Under the pieces are notes generated by a model. The model was given only the letters and a program-made list of their open reading frames with translations. It had not been told where the DNA came from and did not search any database. A program made the translations under genes and the position numbers. A DNA stretch of 64,000 nucleotides from Neofusicoccum parvum (taxonomy: Eukaryota > Ascomycota > Dothideomycetes > Botryosphaeriales > Botryosphaeriaceae), in NCBI GenBank assembly GCA_020912385.1, contig CP087223.1:62001-126000 (forward strand), in the 5' to 3' direction. Positions 34,457 to 45,359 of the stretch are shown here, one piece after another; the stretch's first letter is position 1; each line of letters opens with the position of its first letter.

Positions 34457-34567
34457 CTCCATCTTCCTTTCCGAAGCCGACGTCACCCAAGCTCACTTCC
34501 CTTCCGAAGCCACCCTGGCCGCCTCATGCAGACCACCCAGCGTCCTTTCCAAACGCTCAGCGTCAGC

Positions 34568-35744
34568 CTACACGCCCTCATCGCCATCGTCGCCCTGCAC
34601 ACCCCGGTTCATCGTGCGCAGCAACCGCTCCAGATCCGCCAGCACGTTGCGCAGCTCCCCGAGCGCCGGCGCCGCCGCCGCGTCCGCGACCAGGCCCGCC
34701 GCGACGACCACGACGTCCTGGTAGACCCCCAGCTGGTACAGGTGCCGGACGAACGAGACCCGCAGCTCCATCGTGTGGGGGTGGGCGGGCCTGCGGAGCC
34801 GGGAGGCGAGGGCAATGGCTTGGTTGAAGAGGCCGTAGGCGGTGGCGCCAGGAGGCATGTCGGCGCGCGCGCCTGCCGCCTCGAGCCTGCTGGCAACGCG
34901 CGCCGCCAAGGTCAGGAGATGGAGCCTGACGGCGGCGGCCGTGCGGTCGTCGTCGTCGTCGTCGTCGTCGTTGTTGGGAGGTGCGGGGTGGGAGATGGCG
35001 GAGTAGAGGACGCGCAGCGCGTCTACGTCGCTGGAGCGGGCGAGCGCGCGACCGAGAGCCAGCGCGAGCTCGGCGGACGGGACTGACTCGGCGGCGTCGA
35101 AGACGGCGCGGAGGACGGCCGGGTCGGGCTGGGCGATGCGCGCCAGGTGGCGGGCGAGGTTCAACTGGTAGCCGGGGTCGTCGGGGCGCGCGCGGTTGAG
35201 CAGCGCCAGGACTTGGCGCGAAGCCTGCAGCGGGTCAGCGGCGACGACACACGGAGGGGCGGGGCAGGAGGGGCGGGTGCGTGCCTCGCGGGAGTCCAGG
35301 TCGGCGAACACGGCGCGGAGAGAGGCGCGCTCGACGCGGGTGGCGTTCTCCCAGCGCAGTGGCGACACGGCGGAGCGCAGGACGGACTTGCTGAAGTCCA
35401 GCAAGCAGACGCCGGCGCCGTGGACGAAGATGTTGGCGGGGCGGATGTCGCCGTGGCACACGCCGGCGTCGTGGAGCAGCCGCACGGTTTCGGCCAGCGC
35501 TTGCTGGACGTCGTCGCGCTCGGCCAGCACCTCATGGAGCGGCGCGCCCTGCAGCAGCGCCAGACGCAGCGCGCGCGGGTGGCACGGCGTGTCGAGCAGC
35601 AAGTCGGCGCCGTCGTACACGCCATAGAACGGGCAAAGGTGCCGCTGCAGGGCGGGCACGCGGGCGATGACGGTGTACGCGGCCAGCTCGGCGGCGAAGA
35701 GCTGCGGGTTGTCGAACTGTGCTGGTCAGCGCGGCCGTGGCGGG

Positions 35745-35783
<39 letters not shown>

Positions 35784-35892
35784 TCACCACGATTTTGAGC
35801 GCACAAGGGCGGCCGTCGATGTACGCGGCGTAGACGTCGCCTGTGCCGCCAGAGCCAAGCAGATGGCCGACGTGGTCGTTGTGCAACGCCAT
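34568..35892 (-). CDS. protein kinase-like gene K4 with C-terminal helical region
   Basis: Exons 35892-35791 (102 nt), 35716-35285 (432 nt) and 35224-34568 encode 396 residues. P-loop GSGGTGDVY, K33 (CALKI), catalytic loop HGDIRPAN (D124, N129) and LLDFS (D141; the Gly of DFG is Ser). Intron 1 (35790-35717) contains a run of 34 C on the coding strand. Intron 2 (35284-35225) is GC-AG, with a GCTGACC branch site and the same GAG|GCACGC donor as K2; it is 60 nt without a stop, so retention would add 20 residues. Exon 3 is an Ala/Leu-rich helical region with a run of eight Asp from a (TCG)n tract. The start faces nuclease C head to head. Confidence 0.75.
35749..35782. repeat. poly(G) run of 34 inside K4 intron 1
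   Basis: An uninterrupted run of 34 G on the plus strand lies within intron 1 of K4, between donor and branch site. It would form stable G-rich DNA structure and C-rich pre-mRNA. Its exact length is likely unreliable in assemblies. Read as coding it would give a false polyproline stretch. Confidence 0.85.
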
Positions 35893-36329
35893 GTTGGCGG
35901 TGAGGGACTGGGCGAAGAGTGGACGATGGATGACGGCGGGTTGGGAGTGCTCTTTTGTGGCCATCTGTCGTCCACTGGATTCATACACGCCGCTTTGACT
36001 GAATCGCTTTGGCTATCATCCGCAGCTGTATGGTCACCGCTTTGACGCTTTACTGTCACGCGTTGCTTCCATCACGGCTGCAGACGTCTTTTTGGCTGCG
36101 ATTCCCCTGGTTTCAGACACTGATTGCTTTCACTGACACTTGCTGCTTTCACTGTCATCCGCAGCTTTCACTCATCGCTTTGACTGCCGCCCGCTTGGCT
36201 CCCCGCGTCGCTTCCACCGTTATCCGCAGCTTTGCAAACATTGTTTCCACCGCTGCCCGCCCGGCCTCACCTCGACGCTTCCAGGCCGTTACCACGCACA
36301 CGAAACAAACAACCAGACCACCAGGTATC

Positions 36330-36640
36330 ACGCCAGCAACGACTGGCCGGACGTCGACGCTTGGAGCAAGTGGGCCAACTTACGCCTCACTGCCGACCGC
36401 CAAAGCCGCAACTAGTCCTTGGTGAACCAGTGCTGCCATTGCTGCGTCGTGACGCCTGTTGAGCTCGTTCTCGTCAAAGCCGCCGGCAGATGTCCCAGTC
36501 CGACCGTGGACGGCCTGCCCAGCACGTCTCAGCCAGAGCTCCGCGGCGTCGAGGCCGCATCCGTGCCATGGATAGATCGCGGCGAGGACAAGCTTACTAT
36601 CGAGCTTGCTCTATGTAGTCCATCTCCTTGCAACAATGCA
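36330..36640 (+). pseudogene. PD-(D/E)XK nuclease family relic C, internally deleted
   Basis: Two pieces of the A/B family lie almost end to end. DWPDVDAWSKWANLRL (about 36337-36385) matches the N-terminal VDDWEVWESF / VDAWSTWEDF segment. VVTPVELVLVKA (about 36440-36480) followed by VPWIDRGEDKLTIELAL (about 36560-36612) matches the C-terminal TP.(Q/D)LVLIR and W...VNLA blocks. The catalytic core between them (PD and ExK) and most of the linker are missing. A stop separates the pieces. The relic lies upstream of K4 in the opposite orientation, as B does relative to K3. Confidence 0.55.
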
Positions 36641-39544
36641 GCACGAAATGGAAGAGAGCTACGGCGCCATCGAGACCGCTTATCGGTACAGGAAGACGGG
36701 AGAGACGTGGGCCCGGCAGCTAAGTGCATAGAGGGAAGAAGTTATGCGAAACCTGCACGAGGCAGAAAGACAGGGCGCGGAATAGAACAACCGGCACGGA
36801 CGCGCCGGTGGAAAGAAGAAAAGTGGCAGCGTGGTCATACTATGCAGATAGCCGGGCAAGGCGCCGCACCAACCCTCCACGAATGTCCCTGCGCCGGGGG
36901 CCGAGCCTGCAGCAATGGCCCTGCGCCATGGGCCGAGCCTGTAGGAACGGCCCACGGCGCAGGGCCAATCTCGACGGCGTCGCGACTTCCACATTCGTAG
37001 AAATCAGGTTGGATTTGGAAAGAATTAAGAGACTTTTTGAAGTTTTTTTTATATAGTAGAAGATCAAGTAGAAAATTTAATTTTGAGACAACGCATAATC
37101 GCTACATCTCGTAGACCGTCAGACTCGTTTCCTCTTCCTTTTCAAAGATACTACGCTTTTCCATGCCATGGACTCTAGGGTATTCTCTATGATGCAAGTG
37201 GATAATTACAAGAATGATAATTGGAGATAGCTAGTAAATGAATGGACAGCATCTTCTTGCGGGCGTCATTCCTTAGCGCTACGGGAATGCTAAGACGAAG
37301 TAGAGCCGTGTGCTAAGCAGTATCGAAACCCAGGTCGGAGGTGACGCGGCAAGTCTGCTCCAGAGTCTTCCAGCCGTACCGTCCGTTCTCTCACCGTACC
37401 ACCACAGGCGCGTTGTGCGCGAGATACCAGCTGCCCGGACCTAGGCCCGAGGCAGCCACAGAGCGCGAGAGGAAGAGGCCCCCGCCTCCAGAAACAAACA
37501 ATAGCCAGCATCCACGCGCGACAACGACGCCCTCCGCGCCGGACATGCGCGGAGACGGCCCGCCCGCCCAGGCTTCCCGCACGAGGAGGTGCCGAGCAGC
37601 CTCGACTCGGCGCCGAGCGCTCGCCACCTCGCTGCCGTGCCGAAAGCGGTGCCAGGGACGCCGATTCGGGAACGGCGGCCGCCGCTGCAACCGCCCTCGC
37701 TGCCCCCCGTTGCCGGGTGCGCGAGGCCCGACCTACTCCTGAGCTCCGCTCGCCTCTAGACGCGCGCTCCGCCGACGAGCACGGCAACCCTGCGTTTTTC
37801 AACGAGGGTCCCGGCGGCGCGGCGGGCCACGCGGGGGTGCTGCTGCCTGCCTCCGTCTTCCCTCCGGGCTTTGGGATGGGCAGCCCTGGTCGTTGGTGGC
37901 GGGGAAACGCAGGCGCGGTGCGGAGTCGAGAGGAGAGGGCGGATCGTCTGGGGTCGGTGGACGGCGGCGGTGCGGTGCAGAGTGCGGAGATGGGGAGGCG
38001 TGGAGACTGACCTGCCGCCGGCGCGTCGTTTGCCCGCTCCTGGCTCCGCCCTGCACACCACAACGTGCTTCCATCGTGAGGCAGGCTGGAGGCACGTTGT
38101 TTCGTAGTGGGTCGTAGCATCGTCGATCCCCCCGGGCGGACGGTCGGTTGCGGTAGGCCGCTGGCAGTGCTAGGGAGCACTGTTGCAAGCTGGCGTGGGA
38201 GGAGACACTCGCCGCGCATTTCGTTGTCTTTTATGTCGGCCACGCTTTCGGCACCGCGTTGGTCGCCCATGAGATCTCGCCGCCATCTCGTCCGTCAAGG
38301 CTGCCCGCGCTGAGGATGCACGCCCACAGCTCGCAGAATGGCATGCCCAATTTTACCCGGCCGTCGGCGCCGAGATACCTGTCTTTCGACGGAATTTCCT
38401 CCTTCACGTGCTTCCCGCAGAGGTGCAACTCAAACTTGTCGGCATTCTCTCCTTGATAGTGCTCACTCACCAAAACAGTCATTGGTTCCAAGCATGTGTG
38501 GTTCATTTTACCCGCCGTAATCTGGTCTACCTCTACAGTGCAAGTCACCATACTTTTTTCTCGAAAGCCAGTTGGTATAAGAAGTATATATTGGTTCTGG
38601 CATGGTATGATGGTGTGGAGATCTATTATACTCTCCATTACGTGCGGTGTATATAGGGACCAGTGCCTAAGCCTGCAATTCGCCATATCTTTTTTTCCTT
38701 TTCGTCGATGCCGTACATAGCAAGCCACAATGATAATAGACAGCTAAAGGTCTCTCCAGCATCGTCGTTGCCAGAGTATACCTTTTGTCGATCTTCTTTT
38801 CCGTGCCACCGCTTCTTAAGGGTGAAAGAAGCACCGGAAGTTTTATAAGGTCTGTCTTTAAATATAACTATATTGTTCCTTCCCTTCCTCTGGTTACTAA
38901 CAAAAATTTTCTTTTCTCTTCAGAAAGCTTATTTCCTATATATTCGTAATCATTTTATTAAATTTTTGCCACGATCATCTCTTGACTAGATACTCTCTCG
39001 TCTCATGCAATTATCTGCCCTTGCCAAGCTCCTTGGCCTGGATACTTTCTTATTACATCCTCCATCGTGTCCTTATACCACATATTACTATTACCACCAT
39101 AAACTACCGTGCTTTTCCACGCTGAGGATTTATTTTTACTGCCATTCCTCACTGTTACCCTTCTTCATCTAGGCAGTCACTTCTCTCTCGCCACGGGACG
39201 GAACAAAGTAGCGTTCTGAGAAGCGTTGGACATGTTGGTTTGCGGGTACCAGTACCCGTGTCGATTCTGAGAGTCTGAGTCTCACTCGTTATAAAGTCCG
39301 CCGTCCAACTCCAACCTCAGCTACCCCAATCACGCCCTCGGCACAGTGAGTGTTCTTTTGAAAAGTTGCCACTGCCAATTGCGCCAGCAGAACAGGCCGC
39401 GGAACTCAGCTGCTACGCTATCCGGACGGGTGTCGTCGTGGTTGCCGTCTACGTTAATGGTCCCAATAAGGACACTATAAAAGCTAAAGACAGTCTCTCT
39501 GAACGCCAAAGATAGGCAACGGGACTCGTAGAGGCTAACGGGCG
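36641..39544. other. gene-free stretch
   Basis: No gene is supported. A 32-bp tandem pair (CCCTGCGCC..GGGCCGAGCCTG type) lies at 36887-36950. GC-rich overlapping frames at 37290-38270 show no domain features. About 38880-39000 and 37010-37080 are AT-rich. Confidence 0.35.
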
Positions 39545-39760
39545 TTAGTAACCCCGTATTTCGTCACTGTCGATGAGGTTGGAAAGGCTTTGTATGCGGC
39601 TGGACGGCTGCTCGACCTCGACGACTGGAGCCTTGATACTCTCCTCGGCCGCACCCGCCTCGTCGATGCAGCCCTTCAGCGCGCTCGCAAACTTGTAGCT
39701 CAGCTGCACGATGTCGATGATGTTGCCGACTCCAGACACTGCTCGCGTTCGTCGCTTCGG
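39545..39760 (-). pseudogene. fragment like the N-terminal domain of fungal STAND/NLR proteins
   Basis: The minus frame VSGVGNIIDIVQLSYKFASA, then LKGCIDEAGAAEESIK, EVEQPSSRIQSLSNL and a stop at 39547-39545, matches the helical N-terminal domain found ahead of NACHT/NB-ARC modules in fungal NLR-like and related proteins. About 70 residues are present. No start codon in a good context and no downstream NTPase domain is found nearby, so it is a fragment. Confidence 0.5.
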
Positions 39761-39769
39761 ATTCGTAGC

Positions 39770-42238
39770 ACTCCCAGCAAGATAGCAAGGGTCCGAGGCC
39801 AAACCCACACTTGGACAGCGTAAAGCAGTCAGCCACACGCTTTCCTTTCCATCGGGCCCCACGTCCACAGTGCCCTCTCACACCCACATGCATAATTTCC
39901 ACCACGTTGTTCTTGCATCTTCGGCGCTCCTCCCACGTCTCGCTAACGACCAAGTCTCCCATTGGCTTCAGTAAACGAGACTAAGGCTAGCGTAGCTGCT
40001 AGCGGGACTACGTGGTGGGGCTAGCCTCCTAGAGCGACCTTCTGCTCGCCCTCAATGCCCCGCCATGCATCTCGACGCCGCCGCCGCCGCTGGCAAACAA
40101 ACTACGCAACAGGTCCTCGAGGCAAGCCGCCGACCGGGGTCTCGACTACAGCGCTTCTTTCTCTGGACATTCGTCAGCAGCAGCGAGGGAGGGGGGGAGG
40201 GCGCGGGGCTAGCTAGTTGGCACACGAGCAGACGGGGGAGGGGAAAGGCGGGCTGAGGCGGTTGGAGGTGGGAATGACGACGATCGTGGCGTCAGTCGAC
40301 GGCAGCGGTGGCTGGGGCGGCGGAGCCGACTTGGAGAGACGGCGAGGAAAAAGAAGAAGGGTACGAGGTCCTGACCCAGCCGCCTGCCGGTGGAACCTTG
40401 CATGGCTGCGCGAGACGGGGATTGAGATGCGGGTGGCTGGCGCGGCGCAGAGAGACCGGGAGGTGGTGTTACGGGGAATCCGGCACATGCAAGATGTTCT
40501 GGACGGACGGTGCTTAACGTGGGGACGTGGAAAGAGTCTGCCGCTGTCTTACGTCTCTATCTTGACCGCTTCGTCTTTATCTTCCACGGGGTTATACACG
40601 TTACACGAGGGTAAACACGTCGCCACCTCCTCGACGGACTCTAAAACACGCCTCTAACATCCTATTCAAATCGGTTAATCTTCTCCAACGCTTCGAGGGA
40701 GGAGATAGATTGCCGCTATCCACGCCCGAGTACTATGTACCCGAGGAGTGAGAGGAGAAGGCCTCCTAAGGAGCATTAGAATCGAAAAGGAGGGGGTGGG
40801 CAGTTCACCACACACGACACGTCGAAATACGCGGGAAACGAAGCCGGCGTAGATTGCTTTATTCGTAGTACCCCCAGCTTACCCAGCAGTACTCCCCACT
40901 CGTGCCGTCACCAGGAAAGCACACATCGTCAAAACCAACCTCCATCCTCGCCCTCGCACCGCTCCGTGCATGCCGGATCCGAGAGAACATCCAACCCACC
41001 TCCGCTCCAAACCCCAGCCCAGTCCACCAACGAGCACATGCTCCACCGCGTCCAAGCTGCAGCAACAGAGTGCACCAACCCCTCACACCCCCACCGTCTC
41101 GCGCCGCCTTCGCGCGCAGTCCGCCCCGCCACCCGCGCGACACGCACACCAAAAGCACCTCCACTCCACCCCACAGCAACACCCCCCATATTCCGCAGAC
41201 CATCCCGGAGAACCGCGAACGCAATCCCAAACGCCGCAAGCCAGCCCGCCCCCGCGCCGGGAACGCTCGGGCGGAAACGCGCACCTCGCATCCTGCCCCC
41301 TCCCCGACGAGCTGGACGGGCCCCTCCGTCCCCGATGCCCCTTACCATGGAGACTGCGGGGGTGGCGGGACGACGCCGACTGCGTGAGCGAGCGGCGCGG
41401 CGTCAACGCAAGGGGGGCGACGGCCGAGCGAGCGGCACCCCGGCAGCAATTGCGCTGCGCGCGCGACGCTGCTTTCCTCACAGCGTTTCCGTCCGCGGGT
41501 GGCCGTGGGATGCAGGGCTCGACGTGTGGCGGGCTGGTTGGGTGGTTGGTGCGCTGGGGCTTTCCTTGCGGCGCCCGGAGTGGAACCAGACGCGCCGGTC
41601 CGCACGCCGTCGCGGCGCGCCTGGCCGTTGCGGGTGGTTGTCGGTGTGCGCGGCATCGAGGGGCGTGGGGGTGTCGGCGTGTCGGACTGGCCTTCGCGCC
41701 GGGCTCGTGGGCGGGGAGAAGTGACGGTGGCGATGGCGGGATGCGTCGCTGTGCGGTTGTGGGAAGAAAGCCCCATCCGCGTGGAGCACATCTCGCTCCA
41801 CGTGGCTCCGTTCTTCCTACGCAGGGGAGAGGGCGATCGTGACGTAGAAGGCGGGCGGCCGGGTTGGAGGTGACGGGTTGGTTCTTGTCTTTGAGGAGTA
41901 GAGCAAGAAGAAGAGCCGGAGGTCTGCTCTGTTAGTAGCTTTCACGGGGATTCTGGCGTGTTCTGGACGCCGGAAGCTCTTCCTGTTGGTCTGTGGGATG
42001 GGAGGATATGGCGTTTGGCTCAGGGCGTAGGGCCGCTTATGCTTCTGGCAGTCCCGGTGGGGGCACGTGGAAAGACACCTTGCACCCTGAGCTTCGGAGA
42101 TTGATGTTTTGCAGTCGTGGCGGAGGTGTCGTGGTTGGTGCGGGAACTGGTGACGGCCGTGTAAGTCACGACGCGAAGGAAGGGCCGTTGAACAAGCAGC
42201 GTATCGACACATCGTAAAGCAAGCCCGGCAACAACAGC
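39770..42238. other. no confident gene
   Basis: Long frames at 40859-41870 overlap on several frames in very GC-rich, Pro/Arg-rich sequence and look like composition artefacts. One minus frame ends GDGTSGEYCWVSWGYYE at 40859, which could be the tail of a real small protein, but I cannot support it. Confidence 0.3.
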
Positions 42239-43598
42239 TTACAGCGAATAATCAAGTAGGACGGGATTCATCACCCAAGACAGCACCGCCCGTCTCCACC
42301 AAGCCCCCAGCCGCTCGGCCCATTCCGCCAGCGCGCGCAGCCCGCAGAGCAGCTTGTATATGTCGAGCGTGCTCGTCGTGTCGCCCAGACGGAGGCTGCC
42401 CACCATCGTGACGCTGCGGTCGTCGCGCATGGCAAGAAAGTAGAGGTCCCAGCGGACGCCGGCAACGAGCACCAGCGGGAGGACCGGGAGGGGCTCGAGC
42501 TCGAGCTGCTGGGCGAGCCCGCCTCGCCCGTCGCTGCACTCGCCACCGTCGCTCTCCTCCGCCGTGGCGCCGTCTTGCGGTGACGCCGATGCTGCCGAAG
42601 CCCGCCGCAGCCGGTCCAGGCGCGCCAGGTGCGAGGCACCCCACGCGGCCAGCTGCGCCTTCGCCTGGCTCTCGTTGCCGTCGGTGGCCGTGGTTACGAT
42701 GCTCACGGCGATGGGTGACGTGCAGATAGGCGCGTAGTCGGTGTGGTTGAGAGACAGGAGCGGCGCCGCGGGGCCGGGCGGCTGGAGCTCCGCCTCGCGG
42801 CGCAGGGCGGACAGCAGGCTGCTCTGCATCTCGTCGGGAGGGTGGATGAGGATGGCGTAGTCGACCATCTTGGCCTCGACGGGCGGCGAGCTGGCGGCGA
42901 TGCGAGGGACAAGGTCGCGGGGATAGATGCGGGCGTGGGTGCTAGAGCATCGTCGCGGGTCAGCAGGCAGCCATGTTGCGCGGGTCGGGGACGGACACGT
43001 TCTCCCAGAATACGTGCGGCTGGGGCCGGAGGGCGGTTTGCAGGACGTTGCTGTGCACGGCGTCGTTCCACGCCGCCTCGGAGTATTGCGCCGATCCATC
43101 GTAGCGGGCAGACCGGCGGGCAATGTCTTGCACGTCGCGGAATTCGTGCTGCAGCTCGAAGTGCGGGCGGCGCTCCTCCCAGAGCGAGGCGTAGTTGTGG
43201 TATCGAAAGCGGGCACGCTGGGCGTGTGGCAGCGCCTCGACGAATGGCTTCGCTCAGTCAGCTGGGAGGCATGTGGCCGGGAGGGGAGAGCGTACCCGCA
43301 CGGCGTCAGGCACGACTCCGGTGCCCTGCTCGACCTCGAGTAGGCGGTCGCGCAGGACGCTGGTGTCGGCGTCTAGCGTCTCGTCGTCGACGTCGTCCAA
43401 CAAGACGTATCGAAAGCCGTTCTTGAGGGCAAGGCTGGCGATTCCCTGGACGGGGCGGGTGGATCGCGGAGTGCACGACATGGCCGACGACGAGGCGCAC
43501 GATGAGGCCGGACGCGAGGCAAGCATGGCCGTGCAGGGCGGTGGCGAGTGCGGGTGGATGCTGTCCAGCCAGGCGTCGACGATGCAGCGGCGCGACAT
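42239..43598 (-). pseudogene. PDDEXK_12-type nuclease-like gene G, frameshifted and lacking active-site residues
   Basis: The N-terminal frame (43598 on) reads CIVDAWLDSIHPHSPPP and continues to GVVPDAVR. A second frame gives YSEAAWNDAVHSNVLQTAL. A third gives ARIYPRD, KMVDYAILIHP, the SLNHTDYAPICTSPIAVSIV strand, the KAQLAAWGASHLARLDRL helix, and a tail LVLVAGVRWDLYFLAM with a final WAERLGAWWRRAVLSW. The order matches the fungal PDDEXK_12 family. At least two frame changes are needed (near 43250 and near 42965). The family strand normally reads I-E-T-K; here it is I-V-T-T, so both the acidic and Lys residues are missing, although the VDY Asp remains. Confidence 0.65.
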
Positions 43599-44562
43599 GG
43601 CGATGTCGGTGATGGGAGCTTGGGGCTGGCCAGGCTGGCGAGAGGTGGACGCGCTCTACACTGCCTGTTGCCGTGGCGACGACGCGTGCGGCTTCGTGCA
43701 GACGCGCTTCGCCAGGAGCTTGTCCTGCTCTTGCCGCCGCTTCAATAGACCAGGAACTGATTCGCCCGAGATTCGCTAATCGACCACCCTTCACGCAACC
43801 CTTGACCTTCACCCCGTACATGCCTGCACCTGAACCGCGTCCTATCATCAGACCCAGCTCGTCCATGTAGCTTCACCACAGCACACTGGCTCCCGTCGGC
43901 CCACCTCCTTCGTCGAACCGTCCAAACCACAAAGCAAACATGGAAGCCTCCAAAGTAAAGGCGGATGATATTTTACCTGCAGTTGATCTTTCAGCGGTTG
44001 CAAACTTTGTACGAGTACAAGACGTACAATTTTTCAACCGGTAAAGCTAATAAAGAAAGAGATTCTTAAGGTGCATCGCTCAAGAACGTGCTTCGATCCG
44101 GGGCTGATGATGAAGACCACCCGCTACCGTAAAAGGATCCAGCTACGGTGGAGATGGAACAGAGGAGACGTAGGGATAGCATAGGTATGAGGTGGACTTA
44201 GCCTACTGATAGAGGAATATTCTATGTTAAACAGGTGATCTCCGTGTGGTGTGAAAGAGTAGATATTGCATGAAAAAATGAGGCTCGGCTGACCAGAAGA
44301 AGAATCAATTGAGGAAACTGACTGTCTCTTGTTGTAGACGGGGAAGATCGACGGGCAGGCGTGATAGGCGTTGTCATTCCGTTTCCCCGAGCTGGAAGCA
44401 TGGCAGGTGAAAGGATCGGGGAGATGCGGAGTGGAGGGATACATCGACGTTGGACGGGTTGTCGTTCAACCAAGTCTACCTATCACCGGAGACCGCAATG
44501 TTACAATGTAGAGTAGCCGAAAAGAGAGCATGGAAGAACAGCAGAAGTAGCGAGAGAGATAT
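43599..44562. other. intergenic
   Basis: No gene seen. Likely contains the upstream region of G. Confidence 0.3.
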
Positions 44563-45343
44563 TCAGAAAGAAATTTGAAAACTCATTCCGTCGAGTTCAT
44601 CCTTTATCCGGTCCTCCGCATTCTTCAATTCTTCTTCAATGGCATCCCGAAGCTCATCCTTAATGCTCATCATCTGGTCCTCAATGCGCAATTCAATTGT
44701 TCCGCTTACACCTTGCGTCAGTCCATCTTGAAGCGCCTCGTCAACTTCTTCAATCCGCTCTTCAGCCTGCTCGACGCGTTCGTCTATCCGACGCTCTCGT
44801 TTATCCGTCTATTGCAAGTGGCTTCTCGTCACGAAGCTGATCTTACCGCTCAGCGAAGATTTAGGCTGCGACATGGCGGATCTAGTCGTCACTGCTCGCT
44901 CTGGACCGAGGCTCGAGCCGACGCCGCTTTTGAGGGCGCGAGGGCGGTGCAGATGATAGGGTAAGCTCGTCATACGAAGGTGGGCTGCTGCCGCGGCTCT
45001 GGCTAGGTGTAGGATCGACGGCTGAAACAAGCTGGCCGCCTTTCCCCGAATACAATGTTGCAGATCTGCAGAGCTCGGGACAGCTAGCCATGGTCCAGAT
45101 CCCCAGGCGATGCTGCAATAGCGTCAATGGCGCGTCTCGATATTGTCTTCTTGGACAGGTACGCTGTGACAGCCGTCGCCTGGAGGAGCGATCTGACTAG
45201 GCCGAGTACTTCACCAGCATTGCGATTCTTGGGGAGGAGGTCTCCAGAGGCATCGGAGGGAATCACCAGAGCTGGAGGGTTGCGTGTCAAAAAACTTAGG
45301 CCAACCGTTGCACCAAGCTTCGTTGTCACACGACTCGGTACGG
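44563..45343 (-). pseudogene. coiled-coil family copy F2, truncated and frameshifted
   Basis: Pieces align in order with F1 (47142-48583). First is LGLVRSLLQATAVTAYLSKK (F1: EALRSLSLATDLTLYLPK); then ELCRSATLYSGKGG in another frame (F1: SALYHGAGG), SSPPSYDELTLSSAPPS with a basic QKRRRLEPR patch; then, in the third section, a Glu/Asp/Lys coiled coil (RIDERVEQAEERIEEVDEAL, IEEELKNAEDRIKDEL) ending at TGA 44565-44563. The first 170 or so residues of F1 are not found. A frameshift near 45090 separates the first two pieces. Confidence 0.55.
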
Positions 45344-45359
45344 CCTGTGGAAGCCGTTA

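Larger units (their letters stand above)
33074..34567. other. gene-free stretch with short tandem repeats
   Basis: No gene is supported. Contains two tandem duplications (listed separately) and a CAC trinucleotide run at about 33992-34030. Confidence 0.4.

Noticed and set aside
35161..35988. Frame with polyproline run opposite the poly(G) tract
   Set aside because: It reads through K4 intron 1 and then continues in the wrong frame; the kinase motifs lie in the spliced frame.
37290..38270. 326-codon minus-strand frame
   Set aside because: Arg/Pro/Ala-rich low-complexity with several equally long overlapping frames; composition artefact.
40859..41870. Several overlapping frames over 130 codons
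   Set aside because: Very GC-rich sequence with frames open on both strands; no domain or splice structure supports any one.
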